NCBI RefSeq assembly: GCF_003609995.1
Contig: NZ_AP018786.1
Location: forward strand, 1,498,001-1,562,000
Source: Sutterella megalosphaeroides
Lineage (GTDB): Bacteria > Pseudomonadota > Gammaproteobacteria > Burkholderiales > Burkholderiaceae_F
Length of the DNA stretch: 64,000 nucleotides
Direction: 5' to 3'
Part shown: positions 57,322 to 64,000 of the stretch, one piece after another
Position numbering within the stretch: position 1 is the first letter of the stretch
Layout of the letters: each line of letters opens with the position of its first letter
Translations under genes and position numbers: made by a program
Notes under the pieces: model-generated
What the model saw: only the letters and a program-made list of their open reading frames with translations
Told to the model about the DNA's origin: nothing
Database searches by the model: none

Positions 57322-57349
57322 CCCCCGGGCGCCCTTGATCGCCCGGGGG
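57322..57349 (-). terminator. GC-rich hairpin just after carB
   Basis: CCCCCGGGCG (57322-57331) and CGCCCGGGGG (57340-57349) pair perfectly, about 54 bases after the carB stop. No U-run follows, so it may stabilise the 3' end or act as a transcription pause. Confidence 0.5.
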
Positions 57350-57402
57350 CTTCCCCGCTTCGCGGATGCTTGCGAATTCGACGGGATTTGTCTTAACGCA
57401 CG

Positions 57403-60648
<3,246 letters not shown>

Positions 60649-60670
60649 GATGTGTCCTTGTCGGGCGGGG

Positions 60671-61861
60671 TCAGTTCGCGGAGGCGGCCTTCTTGGCGGC
60701 CATCAGTTCGACGAAGTGCGCGAAAAGCGGCGAGATGTCGTGGGGACCCGGGCTCGCTTCGGGGTGACCCTGGAAGCAGAAGGCGGGTGCGTCGGTGAGC
60801 TCAAAGCCTTGCAATGACCCGTCGAAAAGCGACCGGTGCGTGACGACTGCGTTTTCGGGCAAGGTCTCCGCGTCGACCGCAAACCCGTGGTTCTGGCTCG
60901 TGATGTAGACGCGGTGCGTGCGCACGTCCTCAACGGGGTGGTTCCCGCCGTGATGGCCGAACTTCATCTTGAGGGTTTTCGCCCCGACCGCAAGGCCCAT
61001 GATCTGGTGACCGAGGCAGATGCCGAAAAGCGGCACCTTGGCGGCTATCGCCTGCTTCGCGACTTCAATCGCGTACGTGCAGGGGGCGGGGTCCCCGGGG
61101 CCGTTCGAGAGGAAGATCCCGTCGGGGTTCATCGCCATGGCTTCGTCAAAGCTCGTGCGCGCCGGCACAACCGTCACCTTCACGCCCGCAGTCGCAAGCA
61201 TGCGAAGAATGTTCTTCTTGATCCCGAAGTCGTAGGCGACGACGTGATAGGGCTGCTCGGCGGGCGTCACAAAGCCCGCGGCGCGCTCGGCCGTTGCGTT
61301 TTGCCACGTGCCTTCCGTCCATTCGTAGGAAGCCTTCGTCGTCACGACGCTCGCGAGGTCCTGGCCCTCCATCCGGCCCCAGGACGAAGCGGCCGCCTTC
61401 GCCTTTTCGAGGTCGGCTTCGGTCAGGTCGCCCTTTTCCGCGGCGACGATCGCACCGGGCTGCGCCCCCGTCGAGCGAAGGTGCATGGTGAGGGCTCGCG
61501 TATCGATGTCCGTGATCGCGACGATCCCTTCGGCGCGCAGGACTTCAACCAAGGGGCGTTCGCTGCGTGCATTCGACGGAACTTCCGTCATGCGGTTCAC
61601 GATCAAACCCGCAGCTGCGATCGCGCGGCTTTCCATATCCTCGGCGTTCCAGCCGGTGTTCCCCACGTGCGCCACCGTAAGCGTCACAAGTTGGCCCGTA
61701 TAGGACGGATCCGTCAGGATTTCCTGGTAACCCGTCATCGACGTATTGAAAACGGTCTCACCCGAGGCCAATCCCGGAGCGCCCGCAGAGCGCCCCCGAA
61801 AGATCCGTCCGTCCGAGAGTACCAGTGCCGCTTCGGGCCGTTTGTGCGTAAGAAGTGCCAC
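60671..61861 (-). CDS. carA: Carbamoyl-phosphate synthase small subunit (glutaminase)
   Basis: The 396-residue protein has the CPSase_sm N-domain ([15 protein letters not shown] near residue 14) and a class I glutamine amidotransferase domain with the catalytic Cys in [16 protein letters not shown] near residue 275. The His-x-Glu follows in [13 protein letters not shown]. It hydrolyses glutamine and channels ammonia to CarB. GAAGGAG lies upstream. The promoter region has a TAAAAT -10 and a palindrome. Confidence 0.97.
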   Translation of the reverse strand: MALLTHKRPEAALVLSDGRIFRGRSAGAPGLASGETVFNTSMTGYQEILTDPSYTGQLVTLTVAHVGNTGWNAEDMESRAIAAAGLIVNRMTEVPSNARSERPLVEVLRAEGIVAITDIDTRALTMHLRSTGAQPGAIVAAEKGDLTEADLEKAKAAASSWGRMEGQDLASVVTTKASYEWTEGTWQNATAERAAGFVTPAEQPYHVVAYDFGIKKNILRMLATAGVKVTVVPARTSFDEAMAMNPDGIFLSNGPGDPAPCTYAIEVAKQAIAAKVPLFGICLGHQIMGLAVGAKTLKMKFGHHGGNHPVEDVRTHRVYITSQNHGFAVDAETLPENAVVTHRSLFDGSLQGFELTDAPAFCFQGHPEASPGPHDISPLFAHFVELMAAKKAASAN

Positions 61862-61929
61862 GTTGTTCTCCTTCGTTTGTCATTCGGATCGTGCCGAAAA
61901 TCCATGTCTTTCGGCGCCAAAGTCTTGTC

Positions 61930-61969
61930 ATTTTATGTAACGCTCCGCCCAGAATCGGTCGGACCGATT
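61930..61969 (-). promoter_or_regulatory. carAB promoter region with overlapping palindrome
   Basis: On the minus strand TAAAAT (61930-61935) is a likely -10, about 70 bases before carA. AATCGGTC (61953-61960) and GACCGATT (61962-61969) form a perfect dyad with one central base, overlapping the expected -35 position. This is a typical repressor-site location. It does not match the ArgR or PurR consensus as I know them. Confidence 0.55.
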
Positions 61970-62840
61970 AAGGAGAACACCCAAGAGGCTTTGCGCTTTT
62001 TCGTGAGGAAAAATGGTTCTTCGAACCCGTAGAATTGTCGGCAAATACTCGTCCGAAGTGGATTTGATGGTGAATACGAAGGGACTCTCCGTGATTCGGA
62101 CGAAGCACTGCGCCAAGTTGTTTACGTGATGTGCATGCGAAGTTACCCGAATGTCTCCGAAGCGGAACATATATCGTCGAGCCCGTGCGCTTCTTCCCTC
62201 CGATCGGGGGCGCGAAACGCACCCCGGGCAGTATCGATTCGCCTTGTTTCCAGTCTGAAAGCGTCCTCATCCGGCTCCGCACTTGCGCCTGCCGCACCCT
62301 CTCCAAAGCCCTTTTGAGGTACCCCCCCTACCCCTACCCCTCCCCACCCCAACGAAGAGACGGCGCCGCATGACGGGCCGCAAGCGGCGTTTCCACGCCC
62401 GAACGGAAGTGTTCGACTCGCCGCCCTTCGACGTCCTTCGAGGGGTTGCGCGAACCGCCACGTCACACGATACGGCCGACAAGGGATTCCGCGACGTCCT
62501 TCACCATACCGAAGTATGGGGCGAGGATCCTTCGGGAATCGAACTCTTCGGTGTCGCGGAATGGTCCTCATTCGACATTCGTTTGGTCGACAAATGGGTC
62601 TTCGGAGTCGACCGACAAACGCCGCTATTTTCAACAAACTCGGCAACTAATATCCACTCTCTATCCTTTGCCGAATAGACACAAGAAAGAATCAGATTCG
62701 GAATCTTTTTGCGAATTCAGGGTCCCGAAATCGGGGTTTCCGATCGTATAGTTAACTCGCAGGCCGACGAAACAACGGGTCCGTCCCAAACGCCACGGCA
62801 TGTGTTTTTTAAGGTTGGTATTTGTATAAGGAGTTTGACA
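61970..62840. other. Gene-poor region between carAB promoter and binding-protein gene
   Basis: About 870 bases without a supported gene. It contains a C-rich tract annotated separately. A frame at 62283-62678 is open, but its translation is low-complexity at the start and matches no family. From about 62630 the sequence becomes AT-richer and presumably holds the binding-protein promoter (TATAGT near 62748 is a candidate -10). Confidence 0.45.
62322..62350 (-). repeat. G-quadruplex-forming tract on the minus strand
   Basis: Five C-runs of at least four bases (7, 4, 4, 4, 4) are separated by 1-2 bases. The minus strand thus has five G-tracts with very short loops, a strong G-quadruplex signature. 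It lies upstream of carAB on the transcribed side of neither recognised gene. Confidence 0.7.
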
Positions 62841-63611
62841 ATGAAAGCCGCCTTTTCGTCTCGGACCGTTCTGACCGGTCTCCTCGCCCTCGCTCTCTCG
62901 GGTTCCGTCTTTGCCGCCGACCCCTGGAAGGTCGCCACCGAGGGCACGTTCCCGCCCTTTGAGTTCTACGACTCGAAGACGGGCGAAATTCAGGGTTTCG
63001 AGGTCGATCTCGTTCGCGAGATGGCCAAGATCATGGGGCGCGACCTTCAGCTCTCCACGATGGGCTTCGACGCCATTCTGCCCGCGGTGCTCGCGGGGAC
63101 GATCGACACGGGCGCCGCCGGCTTCTCGATCACGCCCGAACGTCAGAAGCGCGTCCTCTTCACGGATCCCTTCTACACGTCGGGTCTCACGATCGTCGTG
63201 AAAAATGGTGAAAAGAACATCAAGGGTTTCGCCGACCTTAAGGGCAAGCGCATCTCGGTGCAGCTCGGCTCGACGAGCATGGTCGCCGCCAAGAAGATCG
63301 AAGGCGCCAAGATTTCGACCTTCAACAGTGCCGGGGACGCCATCCTCAACATGCTCGCCGGCAACGCCGACGCCGTCATCAACGACAAACCCGTCACGGA
63401 CTACATCCTCGCGCAGAACGCCTCCATCGCCTCGCAGACCGTACATCTCCCCGAAATGGCAACGGCCGATCAGTTCGCCATGATCGCCGCGAAGAAGGAC
63501 GAGAAGTTGATCGCGGAGATGAACGCGGCGCTTAAGACCTTGAAGGAAAACGGTACCTACGAAAAGCTCCACGTGAAGTGGTTCGGCAAGTCGGCCGAGC
63601 TCGTGAAGTAA
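62841..63611 (+). CDS. Polar amino-acid ABC transporter substrate-binding protein
   Basis: The 256-residue protein has a Sec signal ending in VFA at residue 25. A type-II binding protein of the amino-acid family (GlnH/ArtJ/FliY group) follows. EGTFPPFEFYDSKTGEIQGF near residues 34-53 and DAILPAVLAGTIDTGAAGFS near residues 78-97 are typical. It captures amino acids in the periplasm; the ligand is unknown. AAGGAG lies 8 bases before the ATG. A terminator follows, so the binding protein is expressed apart from or in excess of its permease, which is not in this window unless it begins at 63978. Confidence 0.92.
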   Translation: MKAAFSSRTVLTGLLALALSGSVFAADPWKVATEGTFPPFEFYDSKTGEIQGFEVDLVREMAKIMGRDLQLSTMGFDAILPAVLAGTIDTGAAGFSITPERQKRVLFTDPFYTSGLTIVVKNGEKNIKGFADLKGKRISVQLGSTSMVAAKKIEGAKISTFNSAGDAILNMLAGNADAVINDKPVTDYILAQNASIASQTVHLPEMATADQFAMIAAKKDEKLIAEMNAALKTLKENGTYEKLHVKWFGKSAELVK

Positions 63612-63640
63612 TAAAAATCGAAAGGTCAACCCTCAAGCCT

Positions 63641-63674
63641 CCCCCGTCGGTACCCTCCGGCGGGGGTTTTCGTT
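63641..63674 (+). terminator. Rho-independent terminator after the binding-protein gene
   Basis: CCCCCGTCGG (63641-63650) and CCGGCGGGGG (63657-63666) pair with one wobble and are followed by TTTTCGTTTTC. Confidence 0.85.
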
Positions 63675-63977
63675 TTCCCGAATCGGGCGCGGGATTGCGC
63701 TCCTGCCCTTCGCCCTTCCCGCAGCGGCACGGCGCCCCGCCGAATCCGGCACGTACCAAGCGGAGCTGCGCCGAAGACGGATGCGCCGTGAAGGGCTTCC
63801 GGTCCTCCCCGTATCCTCCCCGCACCTTCGCAGCGGAGCGTATTCGCGTAATTACCGAGGATCGATTTCGCTACCGAAAGCTGTATATCTGTCCTCGGGA
63901 CTCGATTTCGACGGTGTCGCTTCGTAAAATCAAATTAACGGTACTTTCCGACCTTCACTTCAAAAGAGGTCCCCATT
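63675..63977. other. Intergenic region before the last gene
   Basis: About 300 bases without a supported gene. The right half is AT-richer and presumably carries the promoter of the gene starting at 63978. Confidence 0.4.
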
Positions 63978-64000
63978 ATGCTTTCTCGTTCGACACATCA
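63978..64000 (+). CDS. Start of a further gene, cut by the window end
   Basis: An ATG at 63978 follows AAGAGG by about 10 bases and an AT-rich upstream region. Only about 7 residues (MLSRSTH) fall inside the window, so no function can be assigned. Confidence 0.35.

Noticed and set aside
62520-62560. A tRNA-like GTTCGATTCCC on the minus strand
   Set aside because: The flanking bases do not form the 5-base T-stem and no acceptor or anticodon arms are found.
62283-62678. A 131-codon open frame upstream of the binding-protein gene
   Set aside because: It runs through the C-rich tract and has a Pro/Leu/Arg-rich start, no ribosome-binding site and no family similarity.

Overview
The window is GC-rich DNA (an AT-poor wobble position in every recognised gene) from a Gram-negative bacterium. 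Several features together suggest a betaproteobacterium of the Burkholderiales, most likely a Sutterellaceae-like gut anaerobe. These are a Tat-exported fumarate-reductase-type flavoprotein next to a TtrSR-like two-component system and a LysR regulator, a complete modCAB operon, an aerobic-type class I ribonucleotide reductase and a sigma32-type htpG promoter. The genus is an inference; no rRNA or tRNA gene was found to anchor it. No insertion sequence, prophage or CRISPR array was seen.

Layout. 1-3.8 kb: the start of an AAA_14/DUF4143-type ATPase (minus, cut by the window edge), a gene-poor kilobase with an AT-rich palindrome, an M20D amidohydrolase and a small membrane protein. 4.1-12.5 kb: a SWIM-SNF2 helicase with a tightly linked AT-hook protein of unknown function, then htpG with its own heat-shock promoter. 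12.7-15.4 kb (minus): a nitrate/sulfonate/taurine-type ABC importer. 16-20 kb: azlCD-like amino-acid exporter genes, then a molybdate operon in the order modC-modA-modB behind a ModE-like palindrome. 20-21.3 kb: an exported DJ-1 family protein and a scar made of a LysR 5' end joined to a decayed second modB. 21.3-26.8 kb: TtrSR-like regulators, flavoprotein and LysR gene. 27.5 kb: an orphan ribbon-helix-helix protein.

28-32 kb: nrdAB (minus; NrdA lacks the ATP-cone) diverging from an unusual thioredoxin. 32.2 kb: lysP. 34.2-41.3 kb: jetA-jetB-jetC, the SMC part of a Wadjet/MksBEF-like system, with no jetD in the window. 41.5-47.7 kb (minus): two tandem paralogues of about 955 residues of an unrecognised family; a third, shorter member lies at 55.9-56.8 kb. 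48.2-51.6 kb: a sensor kinase gene with two compensating frameshifts and its OmpR-type regulator. 52-57 kb: an orphan RelB/DinJ-like protein, argF, a candidate small RNA, a MATE exporter, the short paralogue and a second candidate small RNA. 57.4-61.9 kb (minus): carAB behind a palindrome-bearing promoter. 62.8-63.6 kb: a polar amino-acid binding protein, then the first codons of a further gene.

How the parts fit. argF and carAB together supply the carbamoyl-phosphate to citrulline step. modCAB would feed molybdenum cofactor enzymes, which fits an anaerobic respirer. The TtrSR-flavoprotein-LysR block looks like a regulated respiratory reductase cassette. The thioredoxin facing nrdAB may reduce the reductase. 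The most novel material is the three-member paralogue family, the jetABC locus without its nuclease, and the two structured intergenic RNAs.
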